This document shows, one piece after another, positions 35,181 to 43,687 of a stretch of DNA of 62,981 bases. The notes under the pieces are model-generated. The model worked only from the letters and a program-made list of their open reading frames with translations, made no database searches and had not been told where the DNA came from. This stretch comes from an uncultured Maricaulis sp. (GTDB lineage: Bacteria; Pseudomonadota; Alphaproteobacteria; Caulobacterales; Maricaulaceae), in contig NZ_CAJQOO010000122.1 of assembly GCF_905480005.1 (NCBI RefSeq), forward strand, positions 1 through 62,981, given 5' to 3'. The stretch's first letter is position 1. Every line of letters starts with the position of its first letter. Made by a program: the position numbers and the translations under genes.

Positions 35181-36089
35181 ATGTCCACCGAGACTTCGAC
35201 TGATACGCGGCGTGCCCTCGCGGCGGGCCTTTCCGGCTATCTCATCTGGGGCATTTCCCCCTTCTTCTTCCAGGCCCTCAGCTTTGCCGGCGCGATCGAG
35301 ATCATCCTCCATCGTGTGGTCTGGGCTGTGCCGCTTCTGGCGGCCTCGCTGCTCGTTTCCGGTCGACTGAGGACCGCCCTGGGCGTCCTCGCGGACCGCC
35401 GGACCCTGCTGACACTGCTCGCGACCTCGGCGCTGATTTCGGTGAATTGGTGGGGCTTCATCTTTGCGGTGAATACCGGCCAGGTTCTGCAGGCTTCACT
35501 GGGCTATTACATCAATCCGCTGATGAGTATCGCCGTCGGTGTGGTCATTCTTCGCGAGCCGCTCGGGCCGTGGCGGATTGCGGCCATCTCGCTGGCCGCC
35601 CTTGGTGTCGCCAACCAGATTCTCACCGTGGGCGAAGTTCCGTGGATTTCCCTGATGCTGGCGACGAGCTTCACGGCCTATGGCTATCTGCGCAAGGTGG
35701 CCGCGGTGGACGGCCGCGTCGGGCTGTTATGGGAAACACTTTTCCTTCTGCCCTTTGCGATCATCGGCCTGATCTGGATGCAAGCCTCTGGGGTCGGACA
35801 TTTCCTCGAATCCCCGATCCAGGCCGCGCTGCTGATCGCGGCCGGCGCCGTCACTGTCGTGCCGCTTCTGCTCTATACGATCGGCGTGCGCGGCCTGCGT
35901 CTGTCGACCATGGGGCTGATGCAATTCCTCGCGCCTTCCATCCAGTTCGGGATTGGCGTGATGAGCGGCGAACCCTTCGCGACCGGCCACATGATCACCT
36001 TCGCGCTGATCTGGTCAGGCGTGGCCTGTTTCGCCTGGAGCCAGATCCGTCGCGACCGCAAGCAGGACGCGCTGCCCGGGGATGTCTGA
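35181..36089 (+). CDS. rarD: RarD-family EamA transporter
   Basis: A 302-residue protein with ten helices. RarD signatures are present: GYLIWGISPFFFQAL at the first helix, HRVVWAVPLL, and NWWGFIFAVNTGQVLQASLGYYINPL (shortened). The substrate is unknown, although RarD is annotated as chloramphenicol-sensitivity protein in pseudomonads. AGGAGCC lies right before the ATG at 35181, supporting this start over 35154. Confidence 0.93.
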   Translation: MSTETSTDTRRALAAGLSGYLIWGISPFFFQALSFAGAIEIILHRVVWAVPLLAASLLVSGRLRTALGVLADRRTLLTLLATSALISVNWWGFIFAVNTGQVLQASLGYYINPLMSIAVGVVILREPLGPWRIAAISLAALGVANQILTVGEVPWISLMLATSFTAYGYLRKVAAVDGRVGLLWETLFLLPFAIIGLIWMQASGVGHFLESPIQAALLIAAGAVTVVPLLLYTIGVRGLRLSTMGLMQFLAPSIQFGIGVMSGEPFATGHMITFALIWSGVACFAWSQIRRDRKQDALPGDV

Positions 36090-36195
36090 ACCGGCTGCCT
36101 CGCGCTTGACCCATGCCGGTCCCTGCTTTCTCCTGCCCGCCAACCCGCAATGATCTGATCCCGCTCACCGATCGGGATCGAGACGAGGCTGTTCC

Positions 36196-37155
36196 ATGAC
36201 TGATTTCCCGACACCGCAACGGATCGCCACCAACGGCATAGAGATTTCCGTGCATCTGGCAGGCCCCGAGACCGGGCAGGCTTTGCTGCTGGTCCATGGC
36301 TGGCCCGAGCTGGCCTATTCCTGGAAGAACCAGATCAGCGTGCTCGCCAATGCCGGCTATCGGGTTATCGCGCCCGACCTTCGCGGCTTTGGTGGCTCGG
36401 ACTGTCCCGGCGGTGTCGACGCCTACGACATTGACACAATGATTGCCGACCTCACCGGACTGCTCGATGCGCTGGGCCATGACAAGGCTGTCTGGATCGG
36501 TCACGACTGGGGCGGGATCATAACCTGGCACGCAGCCATGCTGGCGGCCGACCGGTTTGACGGCGTGATCGGGGTCAATACGCCCCACCTGCCGCGGGGA
36601 GCCCAGCCGCCGACCGAGGCCTTCCGGGAAATTGGCGGAGAGGACCACTATATCCTGCGCTTCCAGGAGCCCGGCTATGCGGAAGGCGTGTTCGAGGGCA
36701 AGGAAGATGAGTTCTTCGCCTTTATCTTCGGCAGCCCGCCCAAAATCGGCAAGCTCGAGGATTATTTCCCCGACATCACCCATATCCCCGCCCAGTTCGA
36801 GCGCTTCAATGGCCGTCCGGAAAAGCGGATCGTGGTGAAGCCGGAGGACCGGGCCGTCTATGCCGAGGCCTATCGCAAGACCGGCTTCGCGCCCGGCATC
36901 AATCTCTACCGGAATTTCGACGCCAACTGGCAGCGCATGGGCGGTGTCGACCACCGCCTCTCATTGCCCTGCCTGATGATCTCCGCCGAGCTCGACTTCA
37001 TGCTGCCGCCGAAACTGGCCGGGTGGATGCCGGCCTTGTGCAAGGACAGCGAGTTCGCCGTGATCGAAGGCTGCGGCCACTGGACAATGTGGGAAGCTCC
37101 GGACGAATTGAACGCCTATCTTCTGGAATGGCTCGAACGCCGCTTTCCGGCCTGA
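36196..37155 (+). CDS. Epoxide hydrolase (alpha/beta-hydrolase fold)
   Basis: A 319-residue soluble enzyme. The oxyanion motif HGWPE starts at His34, the nucleophile elbow GHDWGG has Asp104, and the catalytic His lies in GCGHWTMWE near the C-terminus. An Asp nucleophile plus HGWP is characteristic of epoxide hydrolases; a haloalkane dehalogenase would normally have HGxP with a different elbow. It should open epoxides to diols; the natural substrate is not evident. It stands alone between rarD and an unknown gene. Confidence 0.9.
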   Translation: MTDFPTPQRIATNGIEISVHLAGPETGQALLLVHGWPELAYSWKNQISVLANAGYRVIAPDLRGFGGSDCPGGVDAYDIDTMIADLTGLLDALGHDKAVWIGHDWGGIITWHAAMLAADRFDGVIGVNTPHLPRGAQPPTEAFREIGGEDHYILRFQEPGYAEGVFEGKEDEFFAFIFGSPPKIGKLEDYFPDITHIPAQFERFNGRPEKRIVVKPEDRAVYAEAYRKTGFAPGINLYRNFDANWQRMGGVDHRLSLPCLMISAELDFMLPPKLAGWMPALCKDSEFAVIEGCGHWTMWEAPDELNAYLLEWLERRFPA

Positions 37156-37235
37156 TCACAGCAAGATGAGAAGATATCTGGCGCACTGGGCAAGGAACAT
37201 GTCTAGACTACACGCCTGCACTTCCGGGGAGCCGT

Positions 37236-37637
37236 ATGGGCAAGGCACACTGGACACTCCATCGTGATCTCAAAGTCGCCGAACTCGTCTTCGGTGCCGA
37301 TACATCGATGTTGAATTTGCGCCATTCCATTGCGGAATTACCGGGCATTCCGGGCTGGCAGTCGGACTTCGATTTGTTGTTGATCATTGGCGACTTTGCC
37401 ACGCTCGAGACCTTCACCCCGGCAGCGATGAATGATCACCAGACCTTCATGCGGGGCTGGAATGAGCGCTACCGCGCCGGCCACTCACCAAAGACCGCGC
37501 TGGTCTGTGCCGATGATCTCAAGCGGATCATCCCCGAACTCTGGTCCGCCATGACGCGGGAAGGGTGGAAGACGAGGATCGCCGTCTTCACGACCCGACC
37601 GGAAGCGCTGGAATGGCTGGCAGAAGACGGCACATGA
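37236..37637 (+). CDS. Protein of unknown function, possible STAS/SpoIIAA-like fold
   Basis: A 133-residue soluble protein. The alternation of beta strands and helices, with LLLIIGDF in the middle and a C-terminal TRIAVFTTRPEALEWL, resembles the SpoIIAA-like (STAS/SEC14) family, in which the last helix often reads (E)ALxWL. The match is by pattern only. GGGGAG lies 5-10 bp before the ATG. The convergent serine-hydrolase gene ends 14 bp after its stop. Confidence 0.65.
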   Translation: MGKAHWTLHRDLKVAELVFGADTSMLNLRHSIAELPGIPGWQSDFDLLLIIGDFATLETFTPAAMNDHQTFMRGWNERYRAGHSPKTALVCADDLKRIIPELWSAMTREGWKTRIAVFTTRPEALEWLAEDGT

Positions 37638-37650
37638 CCACGACAGCCGA

Positions 37651-38790
37651 TTAAAGACAGCCGTAAACCGCCTCGATGATCCGGACGGGCCGCGGGTCAC
37701 CGGCGAGATAATGGTGCTGGCGGTTCATGACATAGGCGCCGGTCAGATTGCGCACCGGATCGGCGAAGGCGCAGGATCCGCCCCAGCCGGAATGACCGAC
37801 GGTTTCCGGGGTCGGTCCGTAAAAGCCCGGCGATACATTGCGCATGATACCGGCACCCCATGAGAGGTCGAAAGGCAGGACCTTGTCCGGGCCATGGACG
37901 CGTTCCTTGACCAGCGCGGCGAGGGTCGCCTCGGAAATAAAGCGCTTGCCCTCCAGCTTTCCGCCATCAGCGTAAGCCGTCATCAGACGGGCGAGCGAGC
38001 GCGCGGTGGCATGAGCGTTGGCGGCAGGGAATTCGGCCTTGCGCCATTCCGTTGCACCGCGGCGCCCGGGCGAGGACCAGGGCTTGAGAAAGGCCAGTTG
38101 GCGCGCCGTGTTCAGCTCACCGAGATCCGGGACCTGTCGCGGCATGGCGTGCTCGGCCGTGCGCTCATGCTCGCTCTCGGGCAGGCCGACATGGAAGTCG
38201 ATGCCGCGCGGACCACAAACCTCCTCGCGCAGGATCGCGCCGATGGAGCGGCCATCGGTCCGGCGGGCGAGCGCATCGGCGATGAAGCCGAACGTGACCG
38301 GGTGATAGCCCGATCCTGTCCCCAGCTCCCAGAGCGGGACCTGCCGCGCCAGCCTGTCTTCGATCTTTGCCGCATCGAACCAGTCGCCGGCATCCATCTC
38401 CTCGGCAATGCCGGACAGGCCCGCCTGGTGGGACAGGGCCTCGGCCACCGTCACTGCGGATTTGCCGCCCGCACCAAATTCCGGCCAGTAATCAGCCACC
38501 GGCGCGTCATAGCGCAGGAGCCCCCGGTCCACGAGGCGGGCCAGGACCAGCGCCGCGATAGCCTTGCCGGTGGAATAGACCGGAACCAGCGTATCGGCGG
38601 TCCAGTCCTGCGACTTCCTGCGGTCTGCCCAACCGGCATGGATGTCGACCACCATCTCGCCATCCAGGCTGAGGGCGAAACCGGCGCCGATCTCGTCCTG
38701 ATCTTTCCAGTTGGCAAGGAAGGCATCGGCCACTGGTTCGAAACCGGCGGCAACATGTCCATGGAGGGCGGGCAAAATCTCGGTGCTCAT
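37651..38790 (-). CDS. Serine hydrolase of the beta-lactamase/class C PBP fold (esterase-like)
   Basis: A 379-residue cytoplasmic protein without a signal peptide. Motifs of the family: nucleophile SxxK in YSTGKAIAA (Ser73, Lys76), the Tyr motif in SGYHPVTFG, and the third motif GHSGWGG replacing KTG. The HSGWGG form is typical of EstB-like esterases or lactamase-related carboxylesterases. True beta-lactamase activity is unlikely without export. ATG 38790 is preferred over 38826. Pyridoxal kinase lies 41 bp upstream on the same strand. Confidence 0.88.
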   Translation of the reverse strand: MSTEILPALHGHVAAGFEPVADAFLANWKDQDEIGAGFALSLDGEMVVDIHAGWADRRKSQDWTADTLVPVYSTGKAIAALVLARLVDRGLLRYDAPVADYWPEFGAGGKSAVTVAEALSHQAGLSGIAEEMDAGDWFDAAKIEDRLARQVPLWELGTGSGYHPVTFGFIADALARRTDGRSIGAILREEVCGPRGIDFHVGLPESEHERTAEHAMPRQVPDLGELNTARQLAFLKPWSSPGRRGATEWRKAEFPAANAHATARSLARLMTAYADGGKLEGKRFISEATLAALVKERVHGPDKVLPFDLSWGAGIMRNVSPGFYGPTPETVGHSGWGGSCAFADPVRNLTGAYVMNRQHHYLAGDPRPVRIIEAVYGCL

Positions 38791-38831
38791 GAGGAACTGG
38801 CTAACGCGCGCCGCGGCAGCGATCAAGCGGG

Positions 38832-39698
38832 CTAAACTGCCTCGGCTTCGAGCGTGACCAAGGGTGAGGTCAGCACATCCGCTGCCGCGACCACCGGGAG
38901 TTCAGGCGCAGACCATTCATGCGCCCTCATGACGAGACTGACCGTCATCGCCACGGATTGCTCCAGAGCCGTGCGGGCGTCAACCCCGGCGAGCAAGCGA
39001 TTGATAAAGGCCGCGGTGAGGGCATCGCCCGTGCCGTTCGGCGCCTTGGGCAGTCGGTCATGGGTCACCAGCCAGGCCTGTTCGGAGTCGACGTAGAGCA
39101 CGCCGATCTGTCCATGACGCGGCAGGGACGAGACCAGGACTGGCCGCTCCATCGCCCGCGCCGCCCGCACCATCGAGGCCAGGTCGGTCAAGGGCCGGCC
39201 GGTGATATGGCCCAGCTCGAACAGGTTCGGCGTGACCAGGTCCGCGCGGGTGATCAGTTGATCCTTGATGGCAGCCGCGATCGCCGGCGATACATACAAT
39301 CCGCCCGGCGAGTCGCCCATGATTGGATCTACCACGATGATGGGCGCCGGCAGGGCCGCCTTGACGCCCTTGTTCATGCGCCGCCCCTTGCGCACGACAT
39401 CGATCACCGAGGCGGTATCGAAAACCTGACCGACATCGGCAAAATAGCCCGCCAGCACGATATCGGTGATGTCGAGCAGACCCTGATCGGCAATACCGCT
39501 GAGAACGCTCTCGAACTGGTCCTGCTCCACCGGACCACCGCCGGGCTCACCCCAGCCGGGGTGCCGCCCGAAGAGAACGGTCGGCACCAGCATGGTGTCG
39601 ATACGGGCTGAATTGAGCACGCGCTGGGAGACCCCGCCTCCGACCATGGAGGCGGCCACATGACTGGAAAGGATCAGCGCCATCGGCATGGAAAACAT
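38832..39698 (-). CDS. pdxY: Pyridoxal kinase
   Basis: A 288-residue ribokinase-fold kinase that phosphorylates pyridoxal in the B6 salvage pathway. Visible are the substrate-site SSHVAAS start, VVDPIMGD, TPNLFELGHITG and the anion-hole motif NGTGDALTAAF with catalytic Asp. It could be PdxK or PdxY; the segment order is PdxY-like. Three ATGs are possible (39698, 39689, 39683); a GGA lies 7 bp before the first. It is divergent from the CitE-like gene with 45 bp between starts. Confidence 0.88.
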   Translation of the reverse strand: MFSMPMALILSSHVAASMVGGGVSQRVLNSARIDTMLVPTVLFGRHPGWGEPGGGPVEQDQFESVLSGIADQGLLDITDIVLAGYFADVGQVFDTASVIDVVRKGRRMNKGVKAALPAPIIVVDPIMGDSPGGLYVSPAIAAAIKDQLITRADLVTPNLFELGHITGRPLTDLASMVRAARAMERPVLVSSLPRHGQIGVLYVDSEQAWLVTHDRLPKAPNGTGDALTAAFINRLLAGVDARTALEQSVAMTVSLVMRAHEWSAPELPVVAAADVLTSPLVTLEAEAV

Positions 39699-39743
39699 GC
39701 TATATCCAAAACCTCACCGAGCAGAAGCCCCGGAAACGACTTG

Positions 39744-40592
39744 ATGCGCCGACTGATCCGTTCAGCCCTCTTTGTGCCGGCCTCCAAGCCTCGCGCCATC
39801 GAAAAGGCCGCCCATGTCGGCGCCGACCTGCTTATCCTTGACCTGGAAGATGCCGTCGGCCCGGAAGAAAAGACCGATGCGCGCACCGTGGTCGAGAACG
39901 CCCTGCACAGCTGGGAATCATCGGGCGCGGTCCGGGCCGTGCGGATCAATGCCCTCGAGACAGAGTGGGGCGCGGCCGATCTGCGCAGCGCGGCCAGGGC
40001 CGATGCCGTCATCCTTCCCAAGGTCGAACAAGTGGGCGACCTACACGCCGCCCGGTCGGCCTTGAGCTCGCACGGGTCCTCGATTCCGATCTGGGCGATG
40101 ATCGAGACGCCGCGTGCTGTCCTGGCTCTCAATGCGATCGCCAGCGCCGTGGGGACAGGGCTCGCCGGACTGATCGCCGGCACCAATGATCTCAGCAAGG
40201 AATTGCACTGCTCACTCGAGCATGAACGCCTCGCCCTGGTGCCGCACCTGGTGAATATGGTCTGCGCCGCCCGGTCACGGGGCCTTTATGTCCTTGATGG
40301 CGTTTACAATCATTTCCGCGACCCCAAGGGGTTTCGGGCCGAGGCCGAACAAGGGCGGGCGCTGGGTTTTGACGGCAAGACCCTGATCCACCCCGGGCAG
40401 GTGGATCTGGCGCATCTCTATTTCGGGCCGACCTCGCGGGATCTCGAGCAGGCCGCCAAGGTCGTCGCCGCCTTCGCGGACCCGGAAAACGCGGGAAAGG
40501 GTGTGATATCGCTGGAGGGCAACATGGTCGAACGGCTCCACCTGGAAGCCGCGCGCGCACTGCTTTCAACCGCCAGCGAAAATGATTCCTGA
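39744..40592 (+). CDS. CitE-like CoA ester lyase (HpcH/HpaI aldolase family)
   Basis: A 282-residue TIM-barrel enzyme. The family start RSALFVPASKPRAIEKAA, the LDLEDAV metal motif and the IETPRAVLALNAIAS segment are all present, and LIHPGQVDLAH lies near the end. Relatives cleave malyl-CoA or citramalyl-CoA or hydrolyse malyl-CoA. Which substrate applies is not visible. I chose ATG 39744 since homology begins there. The frame runs back to 39660, inside pdxY. Confidence 0.88.
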   Translation: MRRLIRSALFVPASKPRAIEKAAHVGADLLILDLEDAVGPEEKTDARTVVENALHSWESSGAVRAVRINALETEWGAADLRSAARADAVILPKVEQVGDLHAARSALSSHGSSIPIWAMIETPRAVLALNAIASAVGTGLAGLIAGTNDLSKELHCSLEHERLALVPHLVNMVCAARSRGLYVLDGVYNHFRDPKGFRAEAEQGRALGFDGKTLIHPGQVDLAHLYFGPTSRDLEQAAKVVAAFADPENAGKGVISLEGNMVERLHLEAARALLSTASENDS

Positions 40593-40677
40593 TTGCATAA
40601 ATGCAGAAGAAACGCAGGCCAAGACTTGATGTTGCAGCACAAGACCGGCTTTCATAGCTGCACTTGAGGGACTTTCA

Positions 40678-41031
40678 ATGACCGATTCGACGATTATCTG
40701 GCACAATCCGCGCTGTTCGAAATCGCGGCAGACGCTGGCCTTGCTTGAAGCCCGTGGCAGCGCGCTTGAAGTCCGTGACTACATGGACGACGCGCCCAGC
40801 GTGGACGAATTGAAAGCCGTGATGAAGAAGCTCGGCTTCGTTTCCGCCCATGAATGGCTTCGCAAGGCGGAACCCGACTATCGTGAACTCGGCCTCAAGG
40901 CGGTCGAGGATGAGGAAGCGCTCTTCAAGGCGATGACCGAGTATCCGAAACTGATAGAGCGGCCCGTTGTCATTCATGGTGACAAGGCGATGATCGGACG
41001 CCCGCCGGAGCAGGTCCTGGAGCTGTTCTGA
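40678..41031 (+). CDS. ArsC-family reductase (arsenate reductase-like)
   Basis: A 117-residue glutaredoxin-fold protein of the ArsC/YfgD group. NPRCSKSRQTL carries the catalytic Cys13; the C-terminal LIERPVVIHGDKAMIGRPPE is the second family signature. In true ArsC three arginines bind arsenate. No other ars gene is nearby, so the protein may be a YfgD-like member without an arsenic role. It is monocistronic and convergent with the DUF4166 gene. Confidence 0.88.
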   Translation: MTDSTIIWHNPRCSKSRQTLALLEARGSALEVRDYMDDAPSVDELKAVMKKLGFVSAHEWLRKAEPDYRELGLKAVEDEEALFKAMTEYPKLIERPVVIHGDKAMIGRPPEQVLELF

Positions 41032-41041
41032 CGCCCGGACG

Positions 41042-41572
41042 TCAGTCCGACGCCTGTTCCAGCCGCCCCCGATATCTCACGATCAGACCGACCAGCGGCA
41101 GGCTGAGTGCGACATCGAAAAGATGCGCCTGACCATCAGCGCGTTCGCGGGCCCGGATTCGCGGCCACAGGATGTGAGGCAGGGAGAGTGACCAGAGCGT
41201 CACACCGGCCTGATCAAAGACCAGGGCGCCAGCCTCCAGCCGCAGGTCGAACGCCAATGTAAACGGTCCGATGCGCTCGGTCAGCCGGCCGGCCGAGCGA
41301 GCCTGACGGGTCGCGAAATGGCGGCCGTCATACCAGCGCTCCAGCAATTCATCGCCGTCGAGCCGGCTGACCCGGACCAGAGCCGGCAGATCGCGCCCCG
41401 ACTTTGGCAGGCCGAGCAATGCAGCGACCAGATCCGCAAGCGGATTGCGGCCACGGATAATCTCGACCCGGCCTTCGAAGAGAACCGCCGGGTCGGGGCT
41501 GTGCAATTCCTGCGTAACCGCAGCAAGCTTCGCCCAGTCCGGCCCCAGAAGAGCCTGGTAGAGATGGGTCAT
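41042..41572 (-). CDS. DUF4166 domain protein
   Basis: A 176-residue soluble protein with the DUF4166 layout: an N-terminal LYQALLGPDWAKL segment, a central RLDGDELLERWYDGRHFATRQ (shortened) and a C-terminal LSLPLVGLIVRYRGRL. Family members often lie next to saccharopine-dehydrogenase-like or regulator genes, and their function is unknown. It starts 10 bp after the GbsR-type regulator, so the two form an operon, presumably under control of the operator at 42127. Confidence 0.82.
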   Translation of the reverse strand: MTHLYQALLGPDWAKLAAVTQELHSPDPAVLFEGRVEIIRGRNPLADLVAALLGLPKSGRDLPALVRVSRLDGDELLERWYDGRHFATRQARSAGRLTERIGPFTLAFDLRLEAGALVFDQAGVTLWSLSLPHILWPRIRARERADGQAHLFDVALSLPLVGLIVRYRGRLEQASD

Positions 41573-41582
41573 GGCGACCCCC

Positions 41583-42107
41583 TCATCCGCCGACGAACCG
41601 GGCGATGCGACTTCCCATCTCCATCAGCTTCAGCAAGGTGCCCTGCGGGAGTTTGCGGATCTGCGCGTACCAGCCCGTCAGATTGGTGACAAAGCCCTCC
41701 ATGCGACGCAGACGCTGGACCGCCAGTTTCGGGGTGTCGGGGTCGGCCTCGGCGGCTTCAGCGCACTCGCGCAGGATATCGATCATTGGATCGATCTCCC
41801 TTTGCTTGCGCGCTTCGGCGATCGCCATGAGCATGTCCCAGGGCTCATGGGTCGCGGTAAAATGATCGCGACGATCGCCCAGCACATGCTCGCGCTTCAC
41901 CAGACCCAGCGCCTGAAGTTCTTTCAGGGAGTTGGACACATTCGAGCGGGCGATCTGCAAGACCTCGGTGATCTCTTCGGCGTGCAGCGGCGATTCCGCG
42001 AGATACAGGAGGGCGTGGATCTGCGCGATCGAGCGGTTCACACCCCAGCGGGCGCCCATCTCGCCCCAATGGAGGACAAATCGCTGCATGGGTGCGGAGA
42101 GCTTCAC
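41583..42107 (-). CDS. GbsR/MarR-type transcriptional regulator
   Basis: A 174-residue winged-helix protein. The recognition region LHAEEITEVLQIARSNVSNSLKEL and the wing LGDRRDHFTA are typical of the GbsR branch of MarR, which senses compatible-solute or lipid-related signals. A C-terminal amphipathic helical region likely dimerises. The start is GTG with AGG 7 bp upstream. A perfect dyad 19 bp upstream suggests autoregulation. It heads an operon with DUF4166. Confidence 0.87.
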   Translation of the reverse strand: MKLSAPMQRFVLHWGEMGARWGVNRSIAQIHALLYLAESPLHAEEITEVLQIARSNVSNSLKELQALGLVKREHVLGDRRDHFTATHEPWDMLMAIAEARKQREIDPMIDILRECAEAAEADPDTPKLAVQRLRRMEGFVTNLTGWYAQIRKLPQGTLLKLMEMGSRIARFVGG

Positions 42108-42126
42108 GACGCCTGACCTTCTTCAA

Positions 42127-42144
42127 TTTCTGTCCTGACAGAAA
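42127..42144. promoter_or_regulatory. Putative operator of the GbsR-type regulator
   Basis: TTTCTGTCCTGACAGAAA: two perfect 8-bp inverted arms (TTTCTGTC and GACAGAAA) around a 2-bp centre. It lies 19 bp upstream of the regulator start, where a repressor would block its own promoter. It is also 143 bp upstream of the divergent receiver gene. Binding is inferred, not shown. Confidence 0.65.
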
Positions 42145-42287
42145 CTAACAGGAGGCTGAAGCGTTGTCGCGTGTCGCCATGACGCAGGCCGCGAAGCGGG
42201 GGAGCGCGGGAGCCGGATTTTTTTATACATTCTACCGATGGTCGATTCAGCCGAGTCTCGCGTCGTACCTGGTAGGAAGATACCCGC

Positions 42288-42650
42288 ATGCGCGTTGCAG
42301 TCGTCGATGATGATCCTGTCGAGCACGTCATCCTGAGCGAAATGAGCCAGTCATTGGACTTGAATGTTCATATGGAAGGCTTTGCGCGACTGGACGCGTT
42401 TCTCGACTCGGAGCCGAGCAGTTTCGACATTGTTTTTCTGGATCGGCGCATTCCGCCGCATGATTCATACTCGGAGACCCTGCCGCAACTCCAAGAGAGC
42501 GGCTATTCGGGGCATGTGGTCCTGATGAGCGCCCATGTCGATGAGCCTCGCGTCGACCAGTTTGCATTTCGTGTGACCGGGCCAGTCGACAAGATTGACT
42601 TGATGCGCAGCGATCGCCTGAAGCGGATTCTGACCGCAGGGGCTGACTGA
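42288..42650 (+). CDS. Single-domain response regulator (receiver only)
   Basis: A 120-residue receiver with no output domain. The acidic pair Asp7/Asp8, phospho-acceptor Asp52 (VFLDRRIPP), Ser81 in LMSAH and Lys102 (GPVDK) make a complete phosphorylation site. Such proteins act as phosphate shuttles or protein-protein switches. No histidine kinase lies nearby, so the partner is unknown. TAGGAAG lies 7-13 bp before the ATG. It converges on oxyR, the two stops being 4 bp apart. Confidence 0.85.
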   Translation: MRVAVVDDDPVEHVILSEMSQSLDLNVHMEGFARLDAFLDSEPSSFDIVFLDRRIPPHDSYSETLPQLQESGYSGHVVLMSAHVDEPRVDQFAFRVTGPVDKIDLMRSDRLKRILTAGAD

Positions 42651-42654
42651 GGCC

Positions 42655-43569
42655 TCAGGGGCTGTCCGGCGCCTGCAGGATGTCGCGGATCGCATCGCCG
42701 AGCTGGATCGCTTCTTCCGAACGGGCGGACCCTTTGCGCCAGGCCACCCCGATTTCCCGGCCGACAACAGGCGGATCAAAGGGTCGGACCTCAAGACCCA
42801 TGCGATCCACAAGACCGGCTTCCACCGCCATACGTGGCAAAAGCGTCGCGCCGAGGCCGGACTTCACCATGTGAACCAGCGTGTGCAGGCTGGTGGCCGC
42901 AAAATCGGCGCGCGCCGAGCCGGTCGCGCAGGCCGCGAGTGCGTGATCGCGCAGACAATGCCCGTCCTCGAGCAAAAGCAGGGGCTCGTCCGTCAAGTCG
43001 GACGGCGCCAGTGTCTTGTTTCGGGCAAGGGGGTGATCCGGCGGGGCGGCAAACAGGAATTCATCCGCCCACACAGCGTGGGTTTCGATCATCGGTGCAT
43101 CATAGGGGAGCGCAATCAGGGCCGCATCAATGCGCCGCTCACGCAGGGCGTCAAACAGGCGGTCGGTCAGGTCTTCGCGCAAGAACAGCTCGATATCGGG
43201 ATAACGCTCCCGCAGCGCGGGCAACACACGCGGCAACAAGAAGGGCGCGATGGTCGGAATCACGCCCAGTTTGAAAGGTCCTGAAAGTGGCTCGCCGGCA
43301 GCCTGCGCCGCGATCACCAGATCCTCGGCCTCGGTCATGACCCGGCGCGCGCGCTCCAGCACCGCGTCACCAGCCGGGGTCAGCACCGCACCCCGGGCTC
43401 CGCGTTCAACCAGGACCGTTCCGAGAATGGTCTCCAGCTCCTTGATGGCAGCGCTGAGCGTTGGCTGAGTAACGAAGACGGCCTCGGCCGCTCGAGAGAA
43501 ACTTCCATGCTCGGCAAGGGCGATGATGAATTGCAGTTGGCGAAGAGTCGGAAGCTGAGACATGGCCAT
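42655..43569 (-). CDS. oxyR: Hydrogen-peroxide-sensing LysR regulator OxyR
   Basis: A 304-residue LysR-type activator. The N-terminal helix-turn-helix (FSRAAEAVFVTQPTLSAAIKELE, shortened) is followed by the sensor domain with LEDGHCLRDHALAAC. Cys205 and Cys214 are nine apart, as are Cys199 and Cys208 of E. coli OxyR, which form the regulatory disulfide. AGG lies 9 bp before the ATG at 43569; 43563 is an alternative. The OxyR-type site at 43568-43582 overlaps its own ribosome site and start, implying autorepression. ahpC is divergent. Confidence 0.95.
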   Translation of the reverse strand: MAMSQLPTLRQLQFIIALAEHGSFSRAAEAVFVTQPTLSAAIKELETILGTVLVERGARGAVLTPAGDAVLERARRVMTEAEDLVIAAQAAGEPLSGPFKLGVIPTIAPFLLPRVLPALRERYPDIELFLREDLTDRLFDALRERRIDAALIALPYDAPMIETHAVWADEFLFAAPPDHPLARNKTLAPSDLTDEPLLLLEDGHCLRDHALAACATGSARADFAATSLHTLVHMVKSGLGATLLPRMAVEAGLVDRMGLEVRPFDPPVVGREIGVAWRKGSARSEEAIQLGDAIRDILQAPDSP

Positions 43570-43604
43570 AGATAATACCTATGACTTCTCCAAATACAAT
43601 CCAT
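43568..43604. promoter_or_regulatory. OxyR binding site upstream of ahpC
   Basis: ATAGATAATACCTAT at 43568-43582 matches every fixed base of the OxyR half-site consensus ATAGnTnnnAnCTAT. The second half-site, seven bases on (43590-43604), matches six of ten fixed bases. The site overlaps the oxyR translation start and abuts the -35 element of the likely ahpC promoter. Confidence 0.8.
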
Positions 43605-43632
43605 TGGATTAATCGCAGAACGCCCGTAGTAC
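43604..43632 (+). promoter_or_regulatory. Likely ahpC promoter
   Basis: TTGGAT (43604-43609), a 17-bp spacer and TAGTAC (43627-43632). The -10 is weak, as expected for an activator-dependent promoter, and the -35 directly follows the OxyR site. Predicted leader is about 50 nt. Confidence 0.5.
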
Positions 43633-43687
43633 CGGCCCCGTTCACAACGCCGGCAGACAAGCCGGCCCGTCCAAATGGAGAGACACA

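Noticed and set aside
37651-38790. Class C beta-lactamase resistance gene
   Set aside because: No signal peptide and HSGWGG in place of KTG; esterase-like serine hydrolase is more likely.
40678-41031. Arsenic-resistance locus
   Set aside because: Only an ArsC-fold gene is present; no arsR, arsB or acr3 nearby.
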